Shown here piece after piece: positions 1 through 7,552 of a DNA stretch of 29,859 nt. The position numbers and the translations under genes were made by a program. This DNA is from Haloferacaceae archaeon PL-Br10_E2g29 (GTDB lineage Archaea > Halobacteriota > Halobacteria > Halobacteriales > Haloferacaceae). The stretch lies in the NCBI GenBank assembly GCA_001563965.1, contig LKMS01000001.1, forward strand, positions 1 through 29,859, given 5' to 3'. Positions within the stretch are counted from its first letter, which is position 1, and each line of letters begins with the position of its first letter. Under the pieces are notes generated by a model that was not told the origin of the DNA, made no database searches, and saw nothing but the letters and a program-made list of their open reading frames with translations.

Positions 1-1038
1 TCGGGCAAAACCGTCACCCAACACCAACTGGCCAAATGGGCCGACGCCGACATCGTCGTCTACGTCGGCTGTGGCGAGCGCGGTAACGAGATGACCGAGG
101 TCATCGAGGATTTCCCCGAACTGGACGACCCGAAAACGGGGAACCCGCTGATGGCTCGAACCTGCCTGATCGCCAACACCTCGAACATGCCGGTCGCCGC
201 GCGTGAGTCCTGTATCTACACGGGAATCACCATCGCGGAGTTCTTCCGCGACATGGGCTACGACGTGGCACTGATGGCCGACTCCACCTCGCGGTGGGCC
301 GAGGCGATGCGCGAGATTTCCTCGCGACTCGAAGAGATGCCCGGCGAGGAAGGGTATCCAGCGTATCTGTCTGCACGACTCAGCCAGTTCTACGAGCGTG
401 CGGGCTACTTCGAGAACACCAACGGCACCGAGGGATCGGTGTCGGTGATTGGCGCGGTGTCGCCACCCGGCGGCGACTTCTCCGAGCCAGTGACCCAGAA
501 CACGCTGCGTATTGTCAAGACGTTCTGGGCGCTCGATGCGGACCTCGCCGAGAGACGGCACTTCCCGGCGATCAACTGGAACGAGTCGTACTCGCTGTAC
601 CGCGAGCAGCTCGATCCATGGTTCGAAGACAACGTCACCGAACACTGGTCGGAGATCCGCCAGTGGGCCGTCGACGTGCTTGACGAGGAAGCGGAACTCA
701 AAGAGATTGTCCAGCTCGTTGGCAAGGACGCACTTCCTGAAGACCAGCAGCTAACGCTCGAAGTCGCGCGCTATCTGCGCGAGGCGTATCTCCAGCAGAA
801 CGCCTTCCACCCGACCGACACGTTCTGTCCACCCGAAAAAACGTATCTCATCTTGACGGCGATCAAGACGCTCAACGACGAGGCGTTCAAGGCGCTCGAT
901 GCCGGGGTGCCCGTCGAAGAGATCACCGCCATCGAGTCCGCGCCACAGATCAACCGGATCGGTGTCCAAGAGGAGTACGAGGCGTACATTGACGAGCTGA
1001 CAGACGAGATCACCGCGGAGCTACGGGGGCTGTACTAA
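1..1038 (+). CDS. atpA: A-type ATP synthase catalytic subunit A (5'-truncated)
   Basis: This is the catalytic, nucleotide-binding subunit of the archaeal A1Ao ATP synthase, which makes ATP from the ion gradient at the cytoplasmic face of the membrane. The window edge cuts the gene: the first codons read S-G-K-T, the end of the Walker A P-loop, and the frame is open from base 1. Roughly the first 240 residues of a usual ~585 are missing. Visible family motifs are GCGERGNEM just after the P-loop, the Walker B segment VALMADSTSRWAEAMREIS, and the catalytic-domain stretch around PGEEGYPAYL and SPPGGDFSEPV. An ATG at 91 lies inside the conserved domain and is not the real start. The stop codon overlaps the atpB start by one base (TAATG), so the two are co-translated in one operon. 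The assignment is essentially certain. Confidence 0.97.
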   Translation, partial: SGKTVTQHQLAKWADADIVVYVGCGERGNEMTEVIEDFPELDDPKTGNPLMARTCLIANTSNMPVAARESCIYTGITIAEFFRDMGYDVALMADSTSRWAEAMREISSRLEEMPGEEGYPAYLSARLSQFYERAGYFENTNGTEGSVSVIGAVSPPGGDFSEPVTQNTLRIVKTFWALDADLAERRHFPAINWNESYSLYREQLDPWFEDNVTEHWSEIRQWAVDVLDEEAELKEIVQLVGKDALPEDQQLTLEVARYLREAYLQQNAFHPTDTFCPPEKTYLILTAIKTLNDEAFKALDAGVPVEEITAIESAPQINRIGVQEEYEAYIDELTDEITAELRGLY

Positions 1039-2468
1039 TGAAAGAATACAAAACGATAACCGAGATCAGCGGCCCACTCGTCTTCGCCGAGGTCGACGAG
1101 CCGATCGGCTACGATGAGATCGTCGAGATCGAGACCGACGACGGCCGGACGCTGCGCGGACAGATTCTCGAATCCAGCGACGGCCTCGTCGCGATTCAGG
1201 TGTTCGAGGGAACCAGCGGTATCGACCGAAAGGCGTCGGTTCGCTTCCTCGGCGAGACGCTGAAAATGCCCGTCACCGAAGATTTGCTCGGTCGCGTCAT
1301 GGACGGAACGGGCCAGCCGATCGACGGCGGCCCAGAGATCGTCCCCGAGGATCGACTCGACATCATCGGCTCGGCGATCAATCCGTACTCGCGGGAGTAC
1401 CCCGAAGAGTTCATTCAGACCGGCGTGAGCGCCATCGACGGCATGAACACGCTGGTTCGCGGCCAGAAACTGCCGATCTTTTCGGCGTCCGGTCTGCCGC
1501 ATAACAACCTGGCGCTCCAGATTGCCCGGCAGGCGACCGTGCCTGAAGAGGAAGCCGCCGGCGACGACGCGGACGGAAGCGAGTTCGCGGTTGTTTTCGG
1601 CGCAATGGGAATCACCCAGGAGGAGGCCAACGAGTTCATGAACGACTTCGAGCGCACCGGTGCGCTGGAGCGCTCGGTGGTCTTTGCCAACCTCGCCGAC
1701 GACCCGGCTGTCGAGCGAACCGTTACACCGCGACTTGCGCTGACGACCGCGGAGTATCTGGCGTTCGAGAAGGATTACCACGTGCTGGTGATTCTCACGG
1801 ACATGACCAACTACTGTGAGGCGCTTCGCGAGATCGGTGCGGCCCGCGAAGAGGTGCCCGGCCGGCGTGGCTATCCCGGCTACATGTACACCGACCTGGC
1901 GACGCTGTATGAGCGTGCGGGTCGGATTCAGGGGCGTGAGGGCTCGGTCACACAGATTCCGATTCTCACGATGCCCGGTGACGACGACACCCACCCGATT
2001 CCCGACCTGACGGGCTACATTACGGAGGGCCAGATCTACATCGACCGCGGCCTCAACAGCCAAGGCGTCCGGCCGCCGATCAACGTGCTTCCTAGCCTGT
2101 CTCGGCTGATGGACGATGGGATTGGCGAGGGCCTCACACGGGAGGATCACGCCGACGTCTCCGACCAGATGTACGCCGCCTACGCCGAGGGTGAAGACCT
2201 GCGCGACCTCGTCAACATCGTTGGTCGCGAGGCACTCAGCGAACGGGACAACAAGTATCTCGACTTCGCCGAGGCGTTCGAAAGCGAGTTCGTCCAACAG
2301 GGCTACGACACCAACCGATCGATCGAGGACACCCTCGAAATCGGCTGGGAACTCCTGAGCGAGTTGCCGAAAGCCGAACTCAACCGGATCGGCGAGGAGC
2401 TCATCGAGAAGTACTACCACGAAGAAGACGAACGCGACAGCGAAACAGTCGAAGCAACAGCAGACTGA
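1038..2468 (+). CDS. atpB: A-type ATP synthase regulatory subunit B
   Basis: This is the non-catalytic, regulatory nucleotide-binding subunit that alternates with subunit A in the A1 head. The 476 residues are normal length for the family. The N-terminal beta barrel (about 1-75) is followed by the nucleotide-binding domain, where the P-loop position is replaced by PIFSASGLPHNNLA. This lacks GKT, as expected for subunit B. Other conserved stretches are TDMTNYCEALREI and PGRRGYPGYMYTDLATLYERAGR. The C-terminal tail is strongly acidic, a halophilic trait. The start ATG overlaps the atpA stop, and a T-run just past the stop may end the transcript. In the haloarchaeal operons I know of, subunit D follows closely; here it does not. 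Confidence 0.97.
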   Translation: MKEYKTITEISGPLVFAEVDEPIGYDEIVEIETDDGRTLRGQILESSDGLVAIQVFEGTSGIDRKASVRFLGETLKMPVTEDLLGRVMDGTGQPIDGGPEIVPEDRLDIIGSAINPYSREYPEEFIQTGVSAIDGMNTLVRGQKLPIFSASGLPHNNLALQIARQATVPEEEAAGDDADGSEFAVVFGAMGITQEEANEFMNDFERTGALERSVVFANLADDPAVERTVTPRLALTTAEYLAFEKDYHVLVILTDMTNYCEALREIGAAREEVPGRRGYPGYMYTDLATLYERAGRIQGREGSVTQIPILTMPGDDDTHPIPDLTGYITEGQIYIDRGLNSQGVRPPINVLPSLSRLMDDGIGEGLTREDHADVSDQMYAAYAEGEDLRDLVNIVGREALSERDNKYLDFAEAFESEFVQQGYDTNRSIEDTLEIGWELLSELPKAELNRIGEELIEKYYHEEDERDSETVEATAD

Positions 2469-2490
2469 TCGTAGCGTCGACAGCGGCCCG

Positions 2491-2495
2491 TTTTT
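2491..2495 (+). terminator. T-run ending the atp operon
   Basis: A GC-rich stretch (cggcccg) followed by TTTTTA lies about 20 bases after the atpB stop. Archaeal intrinsic termination needs mainly a U-run, so this is a plausible end of the atp transcript. It faces the convergent small membrane-protein gene, and its bases overlap that gene's stop codon. Confidence 0.4.
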
Positions 2496-2679
2496 ACGCG
2501 TCAGCAGCGTTTGAATCGAGAGAGTGGTTGATCGCCAGCGGTGCGACAACACCGACCGCGATAACGACGACGATCAGTTGGAAATCCGTGAGCGAAAACC
2601 ATGGCCCCTGTGCAGTGACGAAGAGCGCGGTTGCGAGGAGGACACAGATCACGGTGACAGCGGTGTTGCGAGAGACCAT
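2494..2679 (-). CDS. small two-helix membrane protein, unknown function
   Basis: This is a 61-residue protein of unknown function. Two hydrophobic segments are clear: about residues 6-25 (AVTVICVLLATALFVTA) and 33-53 (LIVVVIAVGVVAPLAI). They are joined by a short loop containing PWFSLTDF, so a two-pass hairpin membrane protein is likely. The tail SNAADA is short and polar. I chose the internal ATG (MVSRNTAV). A GTG 48 bases further upstream would add a cysteine-containing stretch that does not look haloarchaeal. The gene is convergent with atpB and lies downstream of the Hsp20 gene on the same strand. Haloarchaea have many such 55-70 residue membrane proteins. No motif points to a role. Confidence 0.6.
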   Translation of the reverse strand: MVSRNTAVTVICVLLATALFVTAQGPWFSLTDFQLIVVVIAVGVVAPLAINHSLDSNAADA

Positions 2680-2745
2680 ACGAGAGCAGTTGCGCACGGC
2701 AGCACAAAACTGTTGGGCAGCGATCACGACACGAGGATCGCGAAA

Positions 2746-3162
2746 TCAGTCGATATCGATTCGGTGGCCGTCGGTGTCGTCGGAGACCAGCTTGGGGAGC
2801 GTGACGGTCAGCACGCCGTTGTGGTAGCTCGCGTGTGTCGCTTCGCGGTCAACTACATTGGGGAGTGTGATTCGGCGTTGGATCGAGGCGCTGCGGCGTT
2901 CGCGGTGGAGATACGCCCCATCGTCGTGTTCGTCGGTCGCGTGGTGGCGCTCGGCGGTGAGCGTCAGCACGGCATCGTCGAGTGTCAGGTCGATATCGTC
3001 GCGCTCGAAGCCCGGCAGGTCGGCGGTGACGACGAATCCGTCGTCAGAGACGGCCACGTCGACGGCGATTTCGGTGCGAGCCGTCGCTGGTCGGTCGAAG
3101 CCGCGGCTCATGCGGTCAAAAAACCGATCGAACTCGTCGAATGGGGAGTAACGTTGCATCAT
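2746..3162 (-). CDS. Hsp20/alpha-crystallin family chaperone (first copy)
   Basis: This is a small heat-shock protein, an ATP-independent holdase that binds unfolding proteins and assembles as oligomers. The N-terminal arm (SPFDEFDRFFDRMSRGFDR) is followed by an alpha-crystallin domain from about residue 30 to the end. Signature pieces are VTADLPGFERDDIDLTL, the RRITLPNVVD strand and the closing NGVLTVTLPK. The C-terminus is GHRIDID and has no clear I-x-I/V anchor beyond RIDID. I start it at the ATG giving MMQRYSPFDEF; upstream GTG and TTG codons are possible. A TATA-like CTTTAATATC sits about 40 bases before this ATG. The second Hsp20 gene lies just upstream on the same strand, separated by its own promoter region, so the two are tandem paralogues. 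Confidence 0.93.
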   Translation of the reverse strand: MMQRYSPFDEFDRFFDRMSRGFDRPATARTEIAVDVAVSDDGFVVTADLPGFERDDIDLTLDDAVLTLTAERHHATDEHDDGAYLHRERRSASIQRRITLPNVVDREATHASYHNGVLTVTLPKLVSDDTDGHRIDID

Positions 3163-3197
3163 TGTGTGTTTCACCAAACAACAGAAAGGTGTTCTGC

Positions 3198-3207
3198 GAT
3201 ATTAAAG
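3198..3207 (-). promoter_or_regulatory. TATA box of the first Hsp20 gene
   Basis: On the minus strand this reads CTTTAATATC. Archaeal transcription starts about 25 bases downstream, which gives a leader of roughly 15 bases before the chosen ATG at 3162. That short spacing argues against a start much further upstream. Confidence 0.55.
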
Positions 3208-3303
3208 ACTGACTGAGCCGAGATAACACAGGTCGACGTGGCGGTTCGGCGGTGTGCGGGACGGTCAAAAACCGATTCTGACGGTTAGTACGCCGCGCCA
3301 CGC

Positions 3304-3738
3304 TTACTCCACGTCGATCTGATAGCCCGACGCACCCGCGTCGAGTTTGGGAAGCGTGACGGTGAGCACGCCGTGTTCGGCGGTCGCACTCGCGTTGCTG
3401 GCGTCGACAGCAGTCGGCAGCGTGACGCGGCGCTGAACCGACGTCTGCGTGCGTTCGTGGCGGTGGTACTGGTCGTCATCGAAGCGATCTTCTTCGGTTG
3501 CCGCCGCACTGATTGTGAGTGTGTCGCGGTCGACACGGAGGTCGATCTCGTCGCGCGCATAGCCCGGCAGGTCGGCGGTGACGAGGATCGACTCGCCGTC
3601 GTCGACAACGTCGACTGGCACCTCGGCGAGGACGCCCAGCGGCTCGGGTTCGAACGTCTGGCTGAGCTCGCTGAACTGGCGGTTCATCCGCTCGATCAGG
3701 GTATCGAGCTCCTCGAAGGGATTGCGTTTGTCGGTCAT
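3304..3738 (-). CDS. Hsp20/alpha-crystallin family chaperone (second copy)
   Basis: This is a second small heat-shock protein of 144 residues. The arm NPFEELDTLIERMNRQFSEL is a predicted amphipathic helix. The alpha-crystallin domain contains VTADLPGYARDEIDLRV, RRVTLPTAVDAS and the G-V-L strand EHGVLTVTLPK, followed by GYQIDVE. It is clearly homologous to the neighbouring copy (shared VTADLPG and GVLTVTLPK blocks) but has diverged in the arm and mid-loop, so the duplication is not recent. The ATG at MTDKRNPF is preferred over a GTG one codon upstream. The sequence caaaattcaag about 30 bases upstream could serve as the TATA box. The DedA-like gene is divergent from it. Confidence 0.93.
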   Translation of the reverse strand: MTDKRNPFEELDTLIERMNRQFSELSQTFEPEPLGVLAEVPVDVVDDGESILVTADLPGYARDEIDLRVDRDTLTISAAATEEDRFDDDQYHRHERTQTSVQRRVTLPTAVDASNASATAEHGVLTVTLPKLDAGASGYQIDVE

Positions 3739-3839
3739 CACCGGCTATTGGATCGACAGCGGCTTGAATTTTGTCCATCCACAAACGACAGTATTGGCGT
3801 TGCAACGGGATGGGACGACAGACAAGCGGCAGGCCACGA

Positions 3840-3849
3840 AGTATATATT
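3840..3849 (+). promoter_or_regulatory. strong TATA box driving the DedA-like gene
   Basis: The sequence AGTATATATT is one of the best TATA matches in the window. A start site 25-30 bases downstream would fall at about 3868-3874, right at the ATG of the 26-codon micro-ORF and about 78 bases before the DedA-like start. Confidence 0.6.
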
Positions 3850-3872
3850 CGCGACGACCAACAGTCGGGATA

Positions 3873-3953
3873 ATGGCTGTGGCGAGTCGAAACGCGCTGT
3901 CGACAACGGCGCCACACGCGACCTCGGCCCAGCGTTCCCTCCCCGTACAATGA
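3873..3953 (+). CDS. possible 26-residue leader micro-ORF before the DedA-like gene
   Basis: An ATG lies at the predicted transcription start, giving a leaderless 26-codon frame whose TGA overlaps the ATG of the next gene (ATGA). No in-frame start for the DedA-like gene exists between the TATA box and its ATG, so ribosomes would have to pass this frame. The peptide (begins MAVASRNALSTT, ends RSLPVQ) has no acidic residue, which is unlike haloarchaeal proteins. It is therefore either a translated coupling leader or chance. Any gene starting ATGA has a stop in that frame, which weakens the case. Confidence 0.22.
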   Translation: MAVASRNALSTTAPHATSAQRSLPVQ

Positions 3954-4477
3954 CTGTTCGAACCTTCCTCGCCGACCTGCTGACGCAGCTCGTCTTGTTC
4001 GCCGAACTGTTCGGCCTGCCGGTGTTGTTCGTCGTGTTCGTTCTCAAGGGAATGTTGATCGGCAAGCCGCTGTCGACGACGCTGTTTCTGCCGGGGTACA
4101 TTATCGCCACCCGCGCAGACATGACCGAGACGGTTCTCACCGTCCTCGTCGTCACGCTCGGCTACATTATCGGCCAACTCGTCATCTATGTCGGTGTCGA
4201 CCGCTACGGACTGCGGTTCATCGAGCGGCTGCCGTACGTGAACTTCGATCCGACGAGCGAGCGAACCCAACAGGTACTCCGATGGTTCGACACGTATGGC
4301 GGCCTCGCCGTGTTCGTTTCGAACTGTGTGCCGTTTTTCCGGGGACTCCTGACGATTCCCGCGGCAACGAGCGACTATCCGCTGGGCTGGTATGTCGGCT
4401 ACATGGGATCGTCGAGTCTGCTGTATTTTTCTGCCTACGTGGCGCTCGCGCTCGCGGGCGTCCAGCTCGTGCTGTAA
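3950..4477 (+). CDS. DedA/VTT (SNARE-associated) family membrane protein
   Basis: This is a 175-residue integral membrane protein related to the DedA/VTT-domain family. Bacterial members include undecaprenyl-phosphate and phospholipid translocases; the substrate here is unknown. Hydrophobic segments lie at about 12-35, 42-55, 62-83, 117-133 and 145-173. The diagnostic reentrant-loop motif is SNCVPFFRGLLTIPAA (about 124-139), equivalent to the family's F-x-R-x-x-P-x-x-R-x-x-x-x-x-x-A-G region with the key arginine kept. An earlier signature at KPLSTTLFLPGY is also typical. The start at MTVRTF follows directly from a strong TATA box with a ~78-base leader. The gene is convergent with pheA, 26 bases away. 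Confidence 0.8.
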   Translation: MTVRTFLADLLTQLVLFAELFGLPVLFVVFVLKGMLIGKPLSTTLFLPGYIIATRADMTETVLTVLVVTLGYIIGQLVIYVGVDRYGLRFIERLPYVNFDPTSERTQQVLRWFDTYGGLAVFVSNCVPFFRGLLTIPAATSDYPLGWYVGYMGSSSLLYFSAYVALALAGVQLVL

Positions 4478-4503
4478 TGCTCGAAAACAGACGCGGGTGC
4501 GAC

Positions 4504-5316
4504 TCAGTACAACACGTGTTTGGTGTCATACGAACCGAGATTGCGAACCCACCCCTCCTCGGCGAGCATCTCAATTGCTGCAAACGCTTCCTGGACGCGC
4601 TGTTCGTAGACACCGGCCTCGATGTCGAAATGAAAGAGGTAGTCACCGAGACGGTTGCCGCTGGGCCGTGATTCGACCCGCGAGAGGTTGATGTCGCGGT
4701 CGGCGAACGCTTCAAGCAGTTCGAGCAACAGTCCGGGGTAGTTGACGTTCGGATAGACGATGAGCGAGGTCTTGCCGCCGGCGTCCGAGCGTGCCGACAG
4801 CGGCGCGATCACGAAAAACCGGGTCGCATTCGAGTCTTGATCCTGAATGTCCTCGGCGAGCACGGCCAGTTCGCTGCCGTTGGTCGCGTTGTCAGGGTGG
4901 CCGATGCCGGCGACCGTGTTGTCCTCGCGGGCGTACTGGACGCCGCGGGCGGTACTGGCAACGGCCTCCTGTGTCACATCGGGATAATGTGTTTCGAGAT
5001 AGGTTCGACACTGTGCAAGCGCTTGGGAGTGACTCGCGACGGTGTCGAACGAGTCGTCTTGGGCGAGCAACGCGTGGCGAATCGGAGTGACGATTTCGCT
5101 AACGACGGCGACATCGTGGCTTGCGAGCGCGTCGAGCGTTTCGGTGACGCTCCCCTCGATGCTGTTTTCGATAGGAACCACGCCGCGTTGAAAGTCCCCG
5201 TCGGCAACGGCGTCGACGATGGCGGTCACCGACTCGCGAAAGGAGACCCCTTCGGCGACGGCGCGTGCAGCACGATGCGAGTAGGTTCCCGACGGGCCCA
5301 GCGTAACGGCATTCAT
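4504..5316 (-). CDS. pheA: prephenate dehydratase
   Basis: This enzyme converts prephenate to phenylpyruvate, a late step of phenylalanine synthesis in the cytoplasm. The 270 residues hold a catalytic domain (about 1-175) with GPSGTYSH, the PIENSIEGSV motif (48-57) and the catalytic T-R-F at 165-167. A C-terminal ACT domain (about 182-262) carries the ESRP motif at 215-218, which forms part of the phenylalanine feedback site, so allosteric inhibition is expected. The ATG at MNAVTLGPSG fits the family. A longer frame upstream adds a cysteine-rich piece with no homology to the family. It stands alone, divergent from the MscS gene, and is not clustered with other aromatic genes. Confidence 0.95.
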   Translation of the reverse strand: MNAVTLGPSGTYSHRAARAVAEGVSFRESVTAIVDAVADGDFQRGVVPIENSIEGSVTETLDALASHDVAVVSEIVTPIRHALLAQDDSFDTVASHSQALAQCRTYLETHYPDVTQEAVASTARGVQYAREDNTVAGIGHPDNATNGSELAVLAEDIQDQDSNATRFFVIAPLSARSDAGGKTSLIVYPNVNYPGLLLELLEAFADRDINLSRVESRPSGNRLGDYLFHFDIEAGVYEQRVQEAFAAIEMLAEEGWVRNLGSYDTKHVLY

Positions 5317-5447
5317 ATGTCCTGTGTTTGTCAAGGCCGCCCAAAAGCGCGTCGCAAACGACACCACGGTGAGTCCACACAACCGACGACCAGTTGAAAA
5401 ATCTCCCGACCGGTAGCAGGTACCGACAATTTCAGGAGCGGTATACA

Positions 5448-5456
5448 GATTTAACC
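5448..5456 (+). promoter_or_regulatory. TATA box of the MscS gene
   Basis: The sequence GATTTAACC is centred about 28 bases before the GTG start, so the transcript is probably leaderless. A nearby ATG at 5469 is in a different frame. This spacing is the main reason for accepting the GTG start. Confidence 0.5.
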
Positions 5457-5478
5457 GAGGCTAGTTACATGTACAGTT

Positions 5479-6378
5479 GTGACATCAACAGCAACGGTGT
5501 TGCAAGGAGTTCCGACGACGGCGGATGGAATACTTGCAACGTATGGCCCAGCACTGATTTCGACCGCGGTAACGGTCGTCATATTCATTGTCGCGTTTGT
5601 CGTGCTTTACAAGATCGGGAAGTCGGTTCTCGTTCGGGTAACCAAACGCGGTCTCAACGAACGCGAGTTCTCGTCGGCAGTCGTCAGCCTCGGATCGTCG
5701 ATTGCTGGCGTGGTCGCACTACTCGGGGCGGTCGCCATCGCCGCGACGGTAGCGGGCTTCCCGGCGATTCTCACTGCGTTCGCGACGATCTTCGCAGCGC
5801 TCGCGTTGGGACTGGCCTTCGCCGCCAGCGACATCATCGAGAACTTCATCGCCGGCATCTTCATTCTCCGCGACAAACCGTTCGTCGTCGGCGACTACAT
5901 CGAATGGGGCGGCAACAACGGAATCGTCCGCGACATCAACCTGCGCGTGACCAAACTCGATACGTTCGACAACGAGATGGTCACCGTGCCAAACGGCGAA
6001 CTCGCCAATGGCGTCGTCGTCAACCCGGTCGCCAACGAGACGCGCCGAGTCACGTTCGACTTCGGCATTGAGTACGAAGCAAGCATTCGAAAAGCCCGCG
6101 AGATCATTCTCGACGAGGCGCAAAAAATCGAGGGTGTCCTCGAAGATCCGGCCCCGAAAGCGCCGGTCACCGGCCTCGAAGATTCGGCGGTCGTGCTCAA
6201 CGGTCGCGTCTGGGTCGACCCGAGCGTAACGGGTGCCGGTCCTGTGAAGTTCGAGCTGGTCGAAAACGTCAAGCGGCGCTTTGACGCCGAGGGCGTGGGC
6301 ATGCCGTACCCGCACACGGAACTCACCGGTGGCATCGAAGTCGAAAACATCGACCCTGCGGCGGTCGCAGACGACTAA
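5479..6378 (+). CDS. MscS-family mechanosensitive ion channel
   Basis: This is a small-conductance mechanosensitive channel that opens under membrane tension to release solutes on osmotic downshift. It has 299 residues, close to the E. coli MscS length. Predicted membrane helices lie at about 24-46 and 66-91, and the pore-lining third helix lies at about 95-118 (AFATIFAALALGLAFAASD). The hallmark FIAGIFILRDKPFVVGDYIEW follows at about 123-143, then the beta domain (NGIVRDINLRVTKL, VTVPNGELANGVVVN) and the cytoplasmic alpha/beta domain. The tail is acidic. The start is GTG (MTSTATV), supported by the TATA position. It is divergent from pheA; a T-run follows the stop. Confidence 0.95.
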   Translation: MTSTATVLQGVPTTADGILATYGPALISTAVTVVIFIVAFVVLYKIGKSVLVRVTKRGLNEREFSSAVVSLGSSIAGVVALLGAVAIAATVAGFPAILTAFATIFAALALGLAFAASDIIENFIAGIFILRDKPFVVGDYIEWGGNNGIVRDINLRVTKLDTFDNEMVTVPNGELANGVVVNPVANETRRVTFDFGIEYEASIRKAREIILDEAQKIEGVLEDPAPKAPVTGLEDSAVVLNGRVWVDPSVTGAGPVKFELVENVKRRFDAEGVGMPYPHTELTGGIEVENIDPAAVADD

Positions 6379-6408
6379 TCGATACACCACCTCGGTTCGC
6401 TACTGCGG

Positions 6409-6414
6409 TTTTTT
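6409..6414 (+). terminator. T-run after the MscS gene
   Basis: Six T residues follow ctgcgg about 30 bases after the MscS stop. This is a simple archaeal U-tract terminator candidate in the space between the convergent MscS and hisE genes. Confidence 0.45.
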
Positions 6415-6458
6415 CACGCCCGTAAACCAGTGAGTCGCGACTAAACGAACGAGTAGCT

Positions 6459-6540
6459 GCTGAACAAACCGTCACGACTGAAACCGTAAGTAGTGAAACG
6501 GTGATGCGAGTGACTGAAGCCGTAGCCTACTGAAACCGCG
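6459..6540 (+). repeat. irregular short repeats of CTGAAACCGTA type
   Basis: Five related words occur at about 6459, 6478, 6492, 6514 and 6530: ctgaacaaaccgt, ctgaaaccgta, gtgaaacggtga, ctgaagccgta and ctgaaaccgcg. Spacing is 14-22 bases, too irregular for CRISPR and too short for a known haloarchaeal repeat. The last copy overlaps the hisE stop. I see no gene in this gap besides the MscS terminator. Confidence 0.4.
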
Positions 6541-6895
6541 ATTCGAGTTCATCACGAAGGTCGTCGACAGTGAGCCCCTTCATCGAAAACAACACCAACA
6601 GGTGGTAGATGAAGTCCGCCGATTCGTACTGCAGTTCCGCGAGGTCGTTGTCTTTGGCCGCCAAAATCAGCTCGGTCGACTCCTCGCCCAACTTTTCGAG
6701 AACCGCGTTTTCGCCCTTCTCGTGGGTGAACAACGAGGTCGTATACGACTCGTCGGGCAGCTCAGTTTTTCGTTGTTCGATCGTTGCAAACAACGAATCA
6801 AACACAGCTGACGGGTCGTCGCCAGCGGCTGCGGTAGAGTGGTCGGGAGAGACGTCTGCTTCGTCGTCACTGCCGGCGGTAGGCTGGTCGCTCAT
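6527..6895 (-). CDS. hisE: phosphoribosyl-ATP pyrophosphatase
   Basis: This enzyme hydrolyses phosphoribosyl-ATP to phosphoribosyl-AMP, the second step of histidine synthesis. The 122 residues comprise an acidic, low-complexity N-terminal extension (1-28) and an all-alpha MazG-like/HisE domain. Metal-binding residues are visible in EKLGEESTELILAAK (E71, E72, E75) and ELQYESADFIYHLLVLF (E91, D94). The ATG overlaps the pdxT stop as ATGA, so translation is probably coupled to pdxT. An upstream in-frame start would run through pdxT and gives no HisE-like sequence. It stands alone as HisE, not fused to HisI. Other his genes are not in the window. Confidence 0.95.
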   Translation of the reverse strand: MSDQPTAGSDDEADVSPDHSTAAAGDDPSAVFDSLFATIEQRKTELPDESYTTSLFTHEKGENAVLEKLGEESTELILAAKDNDLAELQYESADFIYHLLVLFSMKGLTVDDLRDELESRFQ

Positions 6896-7500
6896 TGGGC
6901 GTGCTCCGTTGTGACCAGCGGCTGACCGGCAAAAAACGCCAGCTCGTGCAGTCGGCTGTCGAGGGTGAGTTCGGGGTGGAACGCGGTGGCGACGACCGAT
7001 CCCTGCCGAACGGCAACCGGATTGTCGTCCCACTCGGCGAGCACGGTCACGTCGTCGCCGACGGCGTCGATCGCGGGCGCGCGGATGAACACCGCCGGAA
7101 ACGGCTCGTCGAGGCCCGTAATGTCGAGTGGGGCCTCGAAGCTGTCCTTCTGGCGGCCGAAGGCGTTGCGGTCGACGCTCACGTCAAGCAGATCGAGCGT
7201 CCGAACGCGGTCGTCTTTGGCGTCGCACGAAACCACGATGAGCCCCGCACAGGTCGCCAACACGGGTTTACCGCGCTCGACGTGGTCGCGAATTTCCGCG
7301 TCAATTCCCTCGTCGGCAAGCAGCCGCGAGATCGTGGTCGACTCACCGCCGGGCAGGAGCAACACGTCGCAGTTGGGCACGACGCCGGCCGTCCGAATCG
7401 TCGTGACCGTGCAGTCGACGCCGTGGGCCGAGGCGGCGCGCTCGATTGCGTCGGCGTGTTCGCTCACGTCGCCCTGGACAGCAATAACGCCAGCGTGCAT
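6892..7500 (-). CDS. pdxT: pyridoxal 5'-phosphate synthase glutaminase subunit
   Basis: This is a class I glutaminase that supplies ammonia from glutamine to PdxS for pyridoxal phosphate synthesis. The 202 residues match the family length. Motifs are PGGES (50-54), the nucleophile cysteine C84 in LATCAGL, and the H175/E177 pair of the triad in AFHPEL. R-A-P at FIRAPAI is the usual family arginine segment. The partner PdxS is not in this window, so it must be elsewhere. The gene overlaps hisE by four bases, and its own TATA-like stretch (tttttac) is about 27 bases upstream, suggesting a leaderless pdxT-hisE transcript. Confidence 0.95.
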   Translation of the reverse strand: MHAGVIAVQGDVSEHADAIERAASAHGVDCTVTTIRTAGVVPNCDVLLLPGGESTTISRLLADEGIDAEIRDHVERGKPVLATCAGLIVVSCDAKDDRVRTLDLLDVSVDRNAFGRQKDSFEAPLDITGLDEPFPAVFIRAPAIDAVGDDVTVLAEWDDNPVAVRQGSVVATAFHPELTLDSRLHELAFFAGQPLVTTEHAQ

Positions 7501-7552
7501 ACAGATCGAAACGCGGGCGGCGAGTAAAAAGAACCCGTTCGGCCGGCGAGGC

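Noticed and set aside
1..30. Intein in atpA, since the window begins at the P-loop where some archaeal inteins insert
   Set aside because: The visible sequence after SGKT is uninterrupted extein; nothing upstream can be seen.
1035..2552. 505-codon open frame antisense to atpB
   Set aside because: It mirrors the conserved atpB frame in GC-rich DNA, and its translation has no recognisable family features.
3645..3665. tRNA T-loop-like gggttcgaac
   Set aside because: It lies inside the Hsp20 coding frame, and no cloverleaf is possible.
6459..6540. CRISPR array
   Set aside because: Words are short, imperfect and irregularly spaced, and no cas genes are nearby.
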